Shown in pieces: positions 34,450 to 43,123 of a stretch of DNA of 64,000 bases. The notes beneath the pieces are model-generated. The model searched no databases and was not told the DNA's origin. It saw only the letters and a list, made by a program, of their open reading frames with translations. The position numbers and the translations under genes were made by a program. Every line of letters starts with the position of its first letter. Position 1 is the first letter of the stretch. This DNA is from Sporosarcina luteola (GTDB taxonomy: Bacteria > Bacillota > Bacilli > Bacillales_A > Planococcaceae), in contig NZ_BJYL01000027.1 in assembly GCF_007991495.1 (NCBI RefSeq), positions 1 through 64,000 on the forward strand, given 5' to 3'.

Positions 34450-34499
34450 AAAAAGCTGTCCGGAAAGTCGAAAAACATGACTTTTTGGACAGCTTTTTT
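34450..34499 (+). terminator. hairpin/terminator, AGCTGTCC type, copy 2
   Basis: AAAAGCTGTCCGGAAAGTC pairs with GACTTTTTGGACAGCTTTT, followed by T. It closes the kinase/regulator operon and is about 85 percent identical to 30763-30808. Confidence 0.85.
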
Positions 34500-34580
34500 G
34501 TAATTAAGATATCCCGCGTTCTAAGCGGGCAACCCCTCTATCTGAATAAATACACCCGTTGACATGTTACCGTTCTCCTG

Positions 34581-36227
34581 TTATTCTCCTAAGTTTACTG
34601 CTGATTCGGGTACATAGAAGTCTTTTTCGTTATAAACGGTAACACCGTCAAGTGTCTTCGTGAGAGTATTATTATTTTGCGTTATATGGGCAATGTTTTT
34701 ATTGATTGGGAGTTCGATTTTTATATTTTGCTTTTCCGCAACGAAGACAGGGTTATGCTCATCTGTTACATCAATGCGTGTCTGATAGCCCTTTTTCTCG
34801 AATGCCTCTCTTGCATTGACGAACAACTTCTCCGTTACTTCATTCAAATCAAATCCGAGGTGGGCTGCCATGGTTTTTGCGATATCAGTATTATCTACTA
34901 ATCCATACGGCTTTGATGGCCCATAGGCGTACAAGAAGACATCTTCCCCGGTGTGTCCGCCTGTCGAGAAGCCAATGTTTGCACGTTCCGAAAGCATTTT
35001 AGACAGATCTGCTTGTAGTGATTTTGATGCTTGTAATGTTTCGATTTCTGTTTCGGTCAGGTTATCCAGCCCGTATAATTCCGCAACTTCTTTCATATTG
35101 GAACGGTCGTCGTTTAATTGCTTCAATGCGCCTTCAACCGTCATCGTTGCTTTCTTTAAAGGGTCAATATACGTGGACACCGGAATTTCAGGGTAGTTGG
35201 AGTTAGTGTTAAGATTCCCCATTGTTATTCCGCTGTTCCCATGGTCGCTCACTGCGATGACCATCGTATTTCCATCTTTTTTCGCAAATTCCAATGCTTC
35301 ATGTACCGCATCGTCGAAAGCTAATACATCACTAATAATTCCAATCGGATCATTTGCATGGGCAGCCCAATCAACTTTACTTCCTTCAACGAATAAGAAA
35401 AACCCATCTTCATCTTCGGAGAGCGTATCGATTGCTTTTTTCGTCATCTCGGCAAGTGATGGTTCATGATTCTCATTTCGGTCAAAGTCATAGGCTAGTG
35501 CTGAAGGAGCAAAGGATCCCCAAATTTTATTTGAATTTGTTTGTAAAAGTTCATCACGTGTTTCGACAAAGTCATATCCTTGTGCATCAAGCACCCCTGT
35601 CAAATCTTCACCGTCGACCCGAGAATTTTTCGCTTCTCCTGGCAATAAAGACTCTTTTCCTCCCCCAAGGACAACATCGATACCTTGATACACTTGCTGC
35701 TCAGCGATGTCCTGGTAGTTGCTACGGTGTGCTGCGTGGGCAGAGAAGCCGGCAGGTGTCGCATGCTGAATTTCGGAAGTGGAGATAATGCCCGTCGACT
35801 TACCTAACAGTTTAGCTCCTTCCAGTACGTTGGCAACAGGTTTGAATGCATCCTCTGGATCGACCGCTTCAACCCCAGGTGTATTTACAAGTTCGGGAAG
35901 AAGTCCGACAATCTTGTCATTGCTCTTGTGCCCCGTCGCCAATGCGGTTGCAGCTGGCGCGGAATCGGTAATTGCTGACTCGGCGGAATGTGTCCGCACG
36001 CCGCCAATCATGATTTCATCCATTGCAAGGTTCTCGCCCTTATACCATCTTGCCAGTGAAGTAGCACCTGCACTCGTTCCATCCATCACCATCATAATGA
36101 CATTCGTAGGCTCGTTCTCCTTGTTTTTTGCCGCTGTCATATTATTGTAGCCGAAACCGAGTGCAGAAAAAGCTACGACAGCAGCCATGGAGATGCCCGC
36201 TGCTTTCCTTCCCAAACGATGCTTCAT
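34581..36227 (-). CDS. alkaline phosphatase, PhoA superfamily
   Basis: 548 residues. I chose ATG 36227, which has GAGGGGGAT upstream, not the longer frame at 36272. A signal peptide (RKAAGISMAAVVAFSALGFGYNNM) indicates export. Active-site pieces: IMMVMDGTSAGAT (metal Asp), ITDSAPAATALATG (nucleophile Ser in TDSA), EGSKVDWAAHANDP, SDHGNSG and STGGHTGEDVFLYAYGP. It releases phosphate from monoesters outside the membrane. The C-terminal 80 residues form an extra domain. A four-repeat Pho box with a -10 lies directly upstream, so PhoP control under phosphate starvation is very likely. Confidence 0.92.
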   Translation of the reverse strand: MKHRLGRKAAGISMAAVVAFSALGFGYNNMTAAKNKENEPTNVIMMVMDGTSAGATSLARWYKGENLAMDEIMIGGVRTHSAESAITDSAPAATALATGHKSNDKIVGLLPELVNTPGVEAVDPEDAFKPVANVLEGAKLLGKSTGIISTSEIQHATPAGFSAHAAHRSNYQDIAEQQVYQGIDVVLGGGKESLLPGEAKNSRVDGEDLTGVLDAQGYDFVETRDELLQTNSNKIWGSFAPSALAYDFDRNENHEPSLAEMTKKAIDTLSEDEDGFFLFVEGSKVDWAAHANDPIGIISDVLAFDDAVHEALEFAKKDGNTMVIAVSDHGNSGITMGNLNTNSNYPEIPVSTYIDPLKKATMTVEGALKQLNDDRSNMKEVAELYGLDNLTETEIETLQASKSLQADLSKMLSERANIGFSTGGHTGEDVFLYAYGPSKPYGLVDNTDIAKTMAAHLGFDLNEVTEKLFVNAREAFEKKGYQTRIDVTDEHNPVFVAEKQNIKIELPINKNIAHITQNNNTLTKTLDGVTVYNEKDFYVPESAVNLGE

Positions 36228-36267
36228 GTTGAAATCCCCCTCAATGAAAGTAGTAAACTCACCATTA

Positions 36268-36321
36268 ATCATAGTGGTGGATTATTAATTTGATATGAAT
36301 CTGAGGTAAAGAGTTTGTTAA
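36268..36321 (-). promoter_or_regulatory. PhoP box and -10 element of the alkaline phosphatase gene
   Basis: On the minus strand four hexamers lie exactly 11 bp apart: TTAACA (36321-36316), TTTACC (36310-36305), TTCATA (36299-36294) and TTAATA (36288-36283). They are followed by the -10 TATGAT (36273-36268). The Bacillus Pho box consists of TT(A/C/T)ACA repeats at 11-bp spacing upstream of a -10 that lacks a good -35, which fits. The first two repeats are the closest to consensus. Confidence 0.75.
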
Positions 36322-36448
36322 CGATATTTAGGGGAAGTTGTTTATGATTTTCCAACAATCACCCCTAGTTTACGAACACGATTCATAGGGAAGAGGTTAT
36401 CGACTGTTGAAATGTCTATGAAACTTTTATGAAAAGGGTGATTGCGAA

Positions 36449-38512
36449 TTGGATCAGAAAAAAGAGCAGCAGGTTGGCAATGAAAACCGGAAAGATGAAC
36501 AACTGGAGTCGTTCCGTAAACAGAATACTGGACCGGACAAGGCGATGGAAGACGTAAACGGAACGAAAGTTGCGAATAACCAAAAGACATTGCGGGCTGG
36601 CAAGCGTGGACCGTTGTTAATGCAAGACTTCCATTTCTATAAAAAGCAGTCGCATTTTAGCAGGGAACGCATTCCGGAGAAGGTTGTCCATGCCCGGGGA
36701 TTCGGCGCATACGGCGATTTTGAGCTGTACGAATCGATGAAAGATTATACGGTTGCAGGATTCCTTCAGGAGCCAGGAACGAAAACACCTGTGTTTGTCA
36801 GATTCTCGAATTTCATCGGGAACAGAGGATCTAAGGATACGGCCGTTGATATTCGGGGCTTCGCCGTGAAGTTTTACACAGAGGAAGGGAATTACGATTC
36901 ATTGTCTTTGCAGTTTCCTGTTTTCATTCTCGCTGATGCAATGAAATTCGCGGATGTTACGCATGCGGCAAAACCGAATCCGAGGACTCATATTCCTCAG
37001 GCGACTGTGGCGCATGATAATTTCTGGGATTACGTCGTGAGCAATCCGGAGTCGGCGCATATGGTCATGTGGGTCATGTCCATGCGCGGGCGACCGAGAA
37101 GCTGGCGGATGATGGAAGGCTATCCGATCAACACATTCCGATTCGTCAATGAATCCGGGAAATCGACATTCTTCCGTCTCGTCTGGAAGCCGAAGCTCGG
37201 CGTCCACTCGCTTCTTTTGGACGAAGCGAACCTCATCGGCGGCGTAGATCCCGATTTCCATCGCCGGGACATTATCGAAGCGATCGAGAATGGAGCTTAT
37301 CCTGAATACGAGTTGGGTGTGCAGCTCATCAATGAGGAAGACGAATTAAAATACGACTTCGATATCCTCGATGACACGAAACTTTGGCCGGAGGAGGAGA
37401 TACCGGCGAAGATCATCGGGAAGCTGACGCTGAATCGCCTCATGGACAACTTCTTTGCGGAAGAGGAGCAATCGGCGTTTAATCCGGCAAATCTCGTGCC
37501 GGGCATCGAGTTTTCAAATGATCCCGTGTTGCAAGGCCGTTCATTCGCATACCGCGATACAGAGCTGTACAGGCAGCACTCCGCAAACTACGAAGAGTTG
37601 CCCGTGAACCGTCCGCTGAAACAGGCGACGAATAATCAGCGGGACAGCTATATGAAATACCCGATCGATACGGATCCGGTTCATTTCCATAACAATTCAC
37701 AGGCAGGGAACACGCCTGCGGAAGTTTCTCCTGAAGAAGGCGGGTACGAAAACTATCCGAAAAGTGTCGAAGGGCATGTCACGCGGGAGCATCCGAGTGA
37801 TTCATTCTCTGATTATTACACACAGGCGCGGGCGTTTTGGAACAGCCTTTCCATGCCTGAAAAGCAGGATCTTGTCGAATCGTTCAGCTACCATGTCGGC
37901 AGTGTGAAAAGCAAGGAGCTGCGACAGAAAGCCGTAGAAATGTTTGCGAACGTCGACAGCGGGTTTGCGGGCATGCTCGCGGAAAACATCGGCGTGAAGC
38001 CGCCGCAAAACACGAACGTCGAAAATGATAAAAGCTATCCTTCCCTCAGCCAGTTGAATTCTCCGCACTCTGCGATGACTCAGAAAGTCGCAGTGCTGAT
38101 CGGCAATGAGTTCGACGGGAAGGAGGTGCGGGATACGCTCGATGTCTTCGAGCAAAGCGGGGTCGTATTCGAATTGATCGGGGAGAAGCTGGGCCCTGTC
38201 ATCTGCTCGAAAGGGAATGAATTTGAAATCGACAAGGCATTCCTGACGGTCCATCCCGTCCTGTATGATGCCATTTACGTCGTCGGAGGCAGTGCCGGAA
38301 ACCAGATGCTTTTCGACCAGCACATCTCCGATTTTGTCAGGATGCAATATATGCATATGAAACCGATCGGCGTCGCGGCCAGCGGTGTGCAGTATTTATT
38401 GAATACTGAGGACAATAATATGGATGGTGTCGTCGTGGCTGAAGAAAACGGGGATTTCGCAAATCAATTCATCAACGCCATCGCCCAAAAACGTTTCTGG
38501 GATCGCACGTAA
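36449..38512 (+). CDS. large-subunit (clade 2) catalase-family protein, atypical distal pocket
   Basis: 687 residues from TTG 36449 (AAAGGGTG upstream). The catalase core (about 45-500) keeps the distal His in EKVVHARGFGAYGDFE and the proximal heme Tyr in RSFAYRDTELYR. A flavodoxin/DJ-1-like domain ends the protein (about 545-687, KVAVLIGNEFDGKEVRDTL), as in KatE/HPII. The stretch that normally reads DLVGNN-P-FFIQDA is DSLSLQFPVFILADA here, so the distal Asn motif is missing. It may have altered or lost catalase activity. Monocistronic, divergent from the phosphatase. Confidence 0.85.
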   Translation: MDQKKEQQVGNENRKDEQLESFRKQNTGPDKAMEDVNGTKVANNQKTLRAGKRGPLLMQDFHFYKKQSHFSRERIPEKVVHARGFGAYGDFELYESMKDYTVAGFLQEPGTKTPVFVRFSNFIGNRGSKDTAVDIRGFAVKFYTEEGNYDSLSLQFPVFILADAMKFADVTHAAKPNPRTHIPQATVAHDNFWDYVVSNPESAHMVMWVMSMRGRPRSWRMMEGYPINTFRFVNESGKSTFFRLVWKPKLGVHSLLLDEANLIGGVDPDFHRRDIIEAIENGAYPEYELGVQLINEEDELKYDFDILDDTKLWPEEEIPAKIIGKLTLNRLMDNFFAEEEQSAFNPANLVPGIEFSNDPVLQGRSFAYRDTELYRQHSANYEELPVNRPLKQATNNQRDSYMKYPIDTDPVHFHNNSQAGNTPAEVSPEEGGYENYPKSVEGHVTREHPSDSFSDYYTQARAFWNSLSMPEKQDLVESFSYHVGSVKSKELRQKAVEMFANVDSGFAGMLAENIGVKPPQNTNVENDKSYPSLSQLNSPHSAMTQKVAVLIGNEFDGKEVRDTLDVFEQSGVVFELIGEKLGPVICSKGNEFEIDKAFLTVHPVLYDAIYVVGGSAGNQMLFDQHISDFVRMQYMHMKPIGVAASGVQYLLNTEDNNMDGVVVAEENGDFANQFINAIAQKRFWDRT

Positions 38513-38535
38513 AGCTTTACGCTAGTGAAAGACAG

Positions 38536-38569
38536 AAAGCCAATGGGACTGGAGCCCATTGGCTTTTTC
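38536..38569 (+). terminator. intrinsic terminator
   Basis: AAAGCCAATGGG pairs with CCCATTGGCTTT, followed by TT. It lies between convergent genes. Confidence 0.85.
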
Positions 38570-38576
38570 GCATGGA

Positions 38577-38798
38577 TTATCTTCTTTTCTTTCTTAAATC
38601 ACTTTCAGCACTTTTTCTTTTATCTACGATTATTTCGAACTCCACATAGACAAAATATCGGTTCTCATCCATTCGCATCACACTGACTACTTTTCCATTA
38701 CGGCCTTTGATTCTTACATTCTCATCGACAGCAGGTATGTTTCGTAATGCCTGATTGAGTATATACATATTGTTTTCATAGAAATGAATGGAATACAT
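38577..38798 (-). CDS. small hypothetical protein
   Basis: 73 residues from ATG 38798 (AAAGGGGAC upstream). It looks like one small beta-rich domain (YSIHFYEN, VDENVRIKGRNGKVVSVMRMDENRYFVYVEFEII) with a basic tail (KRKSAESDLRKKRR). The KGRxGxVxSVxxxxENxYxVxVxFE pattern suggests an SH3-like barrel. I do not recognise a named family. Between catalase genes, minus strand, no operon partner. Confidence 0.6.
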   Translation of the reverse strand: MYSIHFYENNMYILNQALRNIPAVDENVRIKGRNGKVVSVMRMDENRYFVYVEFEIIVDKRKSAESDLRKKRR

Positions 38799-38883
38799 AG
38801 CTTGTCCCCTTTTTGAGTATTTTGAACGTCGAATCCATTCATTCTATGATGCTGATGGTATTTTAGAACATGTTGGCTGCATA

Positions 38884-38930
38884 AAAAAACAGAAGGCCAA
38901 TGATGTTCAAACATCATGGCTTTCTGTTTG
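38884..38930 (-). terminator. terminator of the small catalase gene
   Basis: On the minus strand CAAACAGAAAGCCATGATG pairs with CATCATTGGCCTTCTGTTT (one bulge), followed by T. Confidence 0.8.
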
Positions 38931-38948
38931 TAATCTGTATGTTTTATC

Positions 38949-40547
38949 TTAATAAGGCTCAGATTCATGCCCTTTTTCCTCGGCTATCTTTGGCGCTTTT
39001 TCTCCATCTTTATTGCCGAGTGGATGCATGCTGGAGCCGCCTTTTTTCGTATTCTCTAAACCTTCTCGAAGGCGGCTGCCGTATTCGTCATCTGCTTCTT
39101 CCGCAAGTGCAATCATCTTATCCTGGATGCGTGGGTCGCATTTAGATAGGTCGTTCACAAGATTTGTGATCAGTTCGTCCTTCTCCCAGCCTTCAAATGC
39201 CCGGTAAGTTTCACCCGCTTGTTTCGTATTGTCATTGCGATCGATTGATTCCCGGACGAGATTCCCTTCCACATGCGGCTTATGCTCAGTTGCCAACTGT
39301 TCAGCTTCTTCGAGACCTCCGAGAAGCGACGGTTCATAATTGATATGAGGGTTTTGTCCGGGGGCGCGGTCGACTTTATACTGCATCATTCCACCGCTTT
39401 GATTCGTCGCGACCCGTTTTTTCGGTGCATTGATCGGCAATTGAAGATAGTTTGCACCAATCCGGTGACGCTGCGTATCCGAATAGGAGAAAGTCCGCCC
39501 TTGCAGCATTTTATCGTCCGAAAAGTCAAGGCCATCAACGAGCACGCCTGTCCCGAAAGCGGCTTGTTCGACTTCGGTGAAATAGTCTTCAGGATTTTTA
39601 TTCAATACTAATTTACCGACAGGCAGCCAAGGGAATTGGTCGTTCGGCCATAATTTCGTGTCATCCAACGGGTCAAAATCGAGCTCGGGATGCTCATCGT
39701 CGCTCATGATTTGGACGAATAGCTCCCATTCCGGGTAATCACCCTTTTCGATTGCATCGTACAAATCCTGCGTGGCATGGTTGAAGTTCTTTGCCTGAAT
39801 TTCCTCGGCCTCTTTTTGCGTCAAGTTCTTAATCCCTTGTTTCGGTTCCCAATGGTATTTGACGAGGACAGCTTTTCCTTCGCTATTGATCCATTTATAC
39901 GTATTCACACCGGAGCCTTGCATTTGCCGGTAGTTTGCAGGGATGCCCCAAGGGGAATAAATGAACGTCACCATATGGAATGACTCGGGAGAGCTTGCAC
40001 AGAAATCAAAGAAGCGCTCACTGTCTTGGATATTCGTAATCGGGTCCGGTTTGAATGCATGGATCATATCAGGGAATTTAATGGAATCACGAATGAAGAA
40101 AATCTTAATATTGTTACCGACAAGATCCCAGTTGCCGTCTTCCGTGTAAAATTTGACTGCAAACCCGCGTGGATCCCGTAGCGTCTCAGGCGAATGCCCG
40201 CCGTGAATGACGGTTGAAAAACGGACGAACACTGGCGTTTGTTTACCTTTTTCCTGGAATAACTTAGCTCTCGTATAGTTGGAGACGGGTTCATCGCCTG
40301 CCGTTCCATACGCTTCAAAATAGCCATGGGCTCCTGCGCCTCGTGCATGGACGACCCGTTCGGGAACACGTTCACGGTCGAAGTGGCTTAATTTTTCTAT
40401 GAAATCATAGTTCTCCAAAGTGGCAGGTCCCCTGTTTCCGATCGTCCTTAAATTCTGGTTGTTCGTGATTGGATGCCCTTGTCGATTGGTCAACGTCATC
40501 TCGTCTTCCGTATGATTTGGTGTCGCCCCTTTTTGATTGTCCTTCAT
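38949..40547 (-). CDS. katA: small-subunit monofunctional catalase (KatA type)
   Basis: 532 residues from ATG 40547 (AGGAGG upstream); the frame start at 40595 adds residues before that site. All catalytic elements are present: distal His in [16 protein letters not shown], distal Asn in [20 protein letters not shown], proximal Tyr in [15 protein letters not shown]. The length and the lack of a C-terminal domain place it in clade 3 with NADPH-binding catalases. It destroys hydrogen peroxide in the cytoplasm. A hairpin-forming inverted repeat (40596-40625) lies in the leader; I see no PerR box (TTATAATNATTATAA type). Confidence 0.92.
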   Translation of the reverse strand: MKDNQKGATPNHTEDEMTLTNRQGHPITNNQNLRTIGNRGPATLENYDFIEKLSHFDRERVPERVVHARGAGAHGYFEAYGTAGDEPVSNYTRAKLFQEKGKQTPVFVRFSTVIHGGHSPETLRDPRGFAVKFYTEDGNWDLVGNNIKIFFIRDSIKFPDMIHAFKPDPITNIQDSERFFDFCASSPESFHMVTFIYSPWGIPANYRQMQGSGVNTYKWINSEGKAVLVKYHWEPKQGIKNLTQKEAEEIQAKNFNHATQDLYDAIEKGDYPEWELFVQIMSDDEHPELDFDPLDDTKLWPNDQFPWLPVGKLVLNKNPEDYFTEVEQAAFGTGVLVDGLDFSDDKMLQGRTFSYSDTQRHRIGANYLQLPINAPKKRVATNQSGGMMQYKVDRAPGQNPHINYEPSLLGGLEEAEQLATEHKPHVEGNLVRESIDRNDNTKQAGETYRAFEGWEKDELITNLVNDLSKCDPRIQDKMIALAEEADDEYGSRLREGLENTKKGGSSMHPLGNKDGEKAPKIAEEKGHESEPY

Positions 40548-40595
40548 TTTCGAATCCTCCTGAATTAGCATATTTCCCTTAGAGAAAGGGTCCAT

Positions 40596-40625
40596 ACTTC
40601 TAACCTTCCCATTTCGTTAGGAAGT
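40596..40625 (-). promoter_or_regulatory. inverted repeat upstream of katA
   Basis: On the minus strand ACTTCCTAAC (40625-40616) faces GTTAGAAGT (40604-40596) across 11 nt. It could be an operator or a leader hairpin. It does not match the PerR or Fur consensus. Confidence 0.3.
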
Positions 40626-40654
40626 CTAACCGAAATTGCCTGTTGCAAGTGCAT

Positions 40655-40703
40655 AAAAAAATACGGTAAGCCGATGAGGGCCGCTCATCATTGGATTACC
40701 GTT
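40655..40703 (-). terminator. terminator of the small gene at 40721-40897
   Basis: On the minus strand CGGTAATCCAATGATGAG pairs with CTCATCGGCTTACCG (imperfect) and is followed by seven T. This supports transcription of the small minus-strand gene upstream of it. Confidence 0.75.
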
Positions 40704-40720
40704 GTTAAGTATGTCGTCCG

Positions 40721-40897
40721 TTATTTATTTTTTTCGCGTTTTGTCGGATTTTTGATTTTTGAATCAAAATCCTCAGCAAATTCTTGACTGCGGTTTTCCC
40801 CTAGATTATTCGTATTGCTGTTCGAATTAAGACCCCTCTTGTACAGTTCGAAACTATTATGAGTCCTCTCGTTCATCGTTTTCTTATTATTTTTCAC
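40721..40897 (-). CDS. 58-residue Asn/Lys-rich hydrophilic protein
   Basis: A short gene starting at GTG 40897 with a textbook AGGAGGTGA seven bases upstream and its own terminator (40655-40703). The translation is highly polar: KNNKKTMNERTHNSFELYKR at the start, then GLNSNSNTNNLGE, and RSQEFAEDFDSKIKNP before a Lys-rich end. Composition and size recall minor small acid-soluble spore proteins and similar forespore proteins, but I do not recognise the exact family. No membrane segment, no Cys. Confidence 0.65.
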   Translation of the reverse strand: MKNNKKTMNERTHNSFELYKRGLNSNSNTNNLGENRSQEFAEDFDSKIKNPTKREKNK

Positions 40898-41026
40898 GGA
40901 TTGGTCACCTCCTACACGTACTATGGACGTGAATGAAAGATGTATACAATTTAAATACTATCTAAAAGGAATTTTCACTCCATTTGTCGAAGAAAGAATA
41001 TATGACAATGAAATGGGGTAAATCAT

Positions 41027-42613
41027 ATGACAGTTGAACAGTTTTTAGAGGAACAAAATAACAAAATCAAGGATTTACATATGACAAGTGCGCAAAGCTC
41101 ATGGATGGCGGCGACGACTGGGGAAGCTGAGTGGAATCAAAAGACAGCTGAAGCGCAGACCGCATTCAACACCTATCTTTCAAATGCGGAACGCTTTGAG
41201 CAAGTGAAGACGTATCTTGAACAAGATGATTTGACAGCGGTGCAAAAACGCCAACTGGAAAGTTTGCGTACAGGAATGGCTGGAAAGCAAATTCCTGAAG
41301 AAGATTTAAAGGAAATGGTGGAACGATCGACGGAATTAGTCGGCACATTTAATACATACCGTGCGATGATTGATGGAAACCCGGTATCGGAAAATGATGT
41401 GCGGCAAATCTTGATTAAAAGCAATGATTCCGCTGAACGTGAAAAGGCTTGGCATGCGAGTAAGCAGATTGGAAAGGAAGTTGAAGAAAAGCTGTTAACA
41501 CTCGTTAAAAAACGGAATGAAGTCGCGCGTTCATTAGGCTTTGAAAACTTTCACCAAATGAGTTTTGAGCATCAGGAACTGGATCGGGACGAGGTCTTTT
41601 CTATCTTCCATAAACTGAAGGAACTTTCCGATGAGCCATTCCATCAAATGAAACAGGAGATGGACGGGGAATTGGCAGAACGCTTTGGTGTTTCCGTCGA
41701 TGAGCTTCGTCCTTGGCATTATGCAGATCCGTTTTTCCAGGAGGCACCGCCTTCAAAGGAATTGGACTTGGACCCGTACTACGAAGAGAAAGACCTTGAA
41801 CAATTGACGATTGATACATTCAAAAGCATGGGCATGGATATTACGGATATGTTGGCGAACAGCGACCTTTATCCACGCGACAAAAAGAATCAGCATGCAT
41901 TTTGTACGGATATCGATCGGGAAGGCGATGTCCGTGTATTGTGCAACAACGTACCATCCGACTATTGGTCCGTTACAATGCTGCATGAATTCGGACATGC
42001 GGTTTATTTCAAATACGTCGATCCGACACTTCCATTCCTGCTAAGGTCTTGTGCCCATACATTGACGACGGAGGCGATTGCGATGCTCTACGGTCGATTC
42101 GGGAAAAATCCGGCTTGGCTCGAGAAGTTTTTAGGAATCGACGCAGCGGAAGTTGAAGAATTGAAGCCACTTATCAATGAATCGCTGCGCAAGCAAATGC
42201 TCATCGCAGGCCGCTGGATTATGGCGTTTTCCTTCTTCGAACGTGAACTATACGAAAATCCAGATCAAGATTTGAATAAATTATGGTGGAAACTTGTGAA
42301 AGATGTCCAATTCGTCAACCCGCCGGAGGAGCAGGATTTCCCACATTGGGCAGCAAAGATCCATTTTACGCTCGTACCGGTTTATTATCAAAATTACTTG
42401 CTGGGTGAATTGACGACGTCCCAATTGCAAACTCATATTGAGAAAAATATTTCTAAGGATCTGTTCACGCCGGAAGTCGGGGCATATTTGATGGAAGCGT
42501 ATTTCAAGCCAGGTGCGCTTTATCCGTGGAATGAAAAGATTGAAAAAACAACTGGCGAGAAGTTGAATCCGCAGTATTTTATCGATCAATTCGTGTCGAA
42601 CGTATTAGTGTAA
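41027..42613 (+). CDS. M2/M3-like zinc metallopeptidase
   Basis: 528 residues, cytoplasmic. The zinc site is HEFGHA (about 322-327) with the third ligand in TTEAIAMLYGRF (about 350). This is the HExxH + E arrangement of the M2/M3 (thimet oligopeptidase/ACE-like) superfamily. The N-terminal SSWMAATTGEAEWN is reminiscent of the M2 branch, and the rest is alpha-helical (RNEVARSLGFENFHQMSFE). It probably trims oligopeptides. Start ATG 41027. It is followed after 20 nt by the DIP1984 gene, so both share a transcript. Confidence 0.8.
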   Translation: MTVEQFLEEQNNKIKDLHMTSAQSSWMAATTGEAEWNQKTAEAQTAFNTYLSNAERFEQVKTYLEQDDLTAVQKRQLESLRTGMAGKQIPEEDLKEMVERSTELVGTFNTYRAMIDGNPVSENDVRQILIKSNDSAEREKAWHASKQIGKEVEEKLLTLVKKRNEVARSLGFENFHQMSFEHQELDRDEVFSIFHKLKELSDEPFHQMKQEMDGELAERFGVSVDELRPWHYADPFFQEAPPSKELDLDPYYEEKDLEQLTIDTFKSMGMDITDMLANSDLYPRDKKNQHAFCTDIDREGDVRVLCNNVPSDYWSVTMLHEFGHAVYFKYVDPTLPFLLRSCAHTLTTEAIAMLYGRFGKNPAWLEKFLGIDAAEVEELKPLINESLRKQMLIAGRWIMAFSFFERELYENPDQDLNKLWWKLVKDVQFVNPPEEQDFPHWAAKIHFTLVPVYYQNYLLGELTTSQLQTHIEKNISKDLFTPEVGAYLMEAYFKPGALYPWNEKIEKTTGEKLNPQYFIDQFVSNVLV

Positions 42614-42633
42614 CTGAAAAAGGAGGGGATTGG

Positions 42634-43089
42634 ATGAAGCTCGCAGAGGCATTAATTGCACGGGCGGATTACCAAAAAAGGGTTGAACAGCTGAAAAGAA
42701 GGATCAGCATGAACTTGAAGATCCAAGAAGGGGAACAGCCTGCAGAAGATCCGAATGAGATGCTGAGAGAACTTGACGTCATTATGAAAGAGTTGACGCT
42801 CTTAATCCAACGTATCAATAAAACGAATTGCTCCGTTCAATTCGATGAAACGAGAACGCTTGCGGATGCATTGACAGAGCGTGATCAGATTTGGGATAAA
42901 CGATTGACGTTGTCGAAAATTGCGGAAGAAGCATCCATCCGGAATGATCGATATAGCCGCACCGAAATTAAAATCGTCAGCACAGTGGACGTCGCAGCGA
43001 TTCAAAAGCAGGTCGACCAATTATCGAAAGCGTTCAGGGAAATGGATACGAAAATCCAAGGCTTGAACTGGTCTATTGATTTGATGTAG
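42634..43089 (+). CDS. DIP1984-family (septicolysin-like) protein
   Basis: 151 residues from ATG 42634 (AAAGGAGGGG upstream). All-helical. Family signature: KLAEALIARADYQKRVEQLKRRI at the start, RINKTNCSVQF, RTLADALTERDQIWDKRL and the end KIQGLNWSIDLM. No catalytic residues are obvious. The biochemical role of the family is unknown. It is co-transcribed with the peptidase. Immediately after it comes a 300-nt region with no ORF but strong RNA structure and its own terminator (43124-43382), which makes a protein-RNA partnership worth testing. Confidence 0.85.
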   Translation: MKLAEALIARADYQKRVEQLKRRISMNLKIQEGEQPAEDPNEMLRELDVIMKELTLLIQRINKTNCSVQFDETRTLADALTERDQIWDKRLTLSKIAEEASIRNDRYSRTEIKIVSTVDVAAIQKQVDQLSKAFREMDTKIQGLNWSIDLM

Positions 43090-43098
43090 GAAAGATGT

Positions 43099-43114
43099 AT
43101 CGGGCATGCCCGAT
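43099..43114 (+). terminator. palindrome at the end of the DIP1984 gene, possible terminator
   Basis: ATCGGGCATGCCCGAT is a perfect 16-bp palindrome 10 nt after the stop, followed by TTTAAAA. The T tract is poor, so it may be a processing site or operator instead. Confidence 0.4.
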
Positions 43115-43123
43115 TTAAAATGA

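Noticed and set aside
40548-40660. PerR box before katA
   Set aside because: No TTATAATNATTATAA-like palindrome; only an unrelated inverted repeat.
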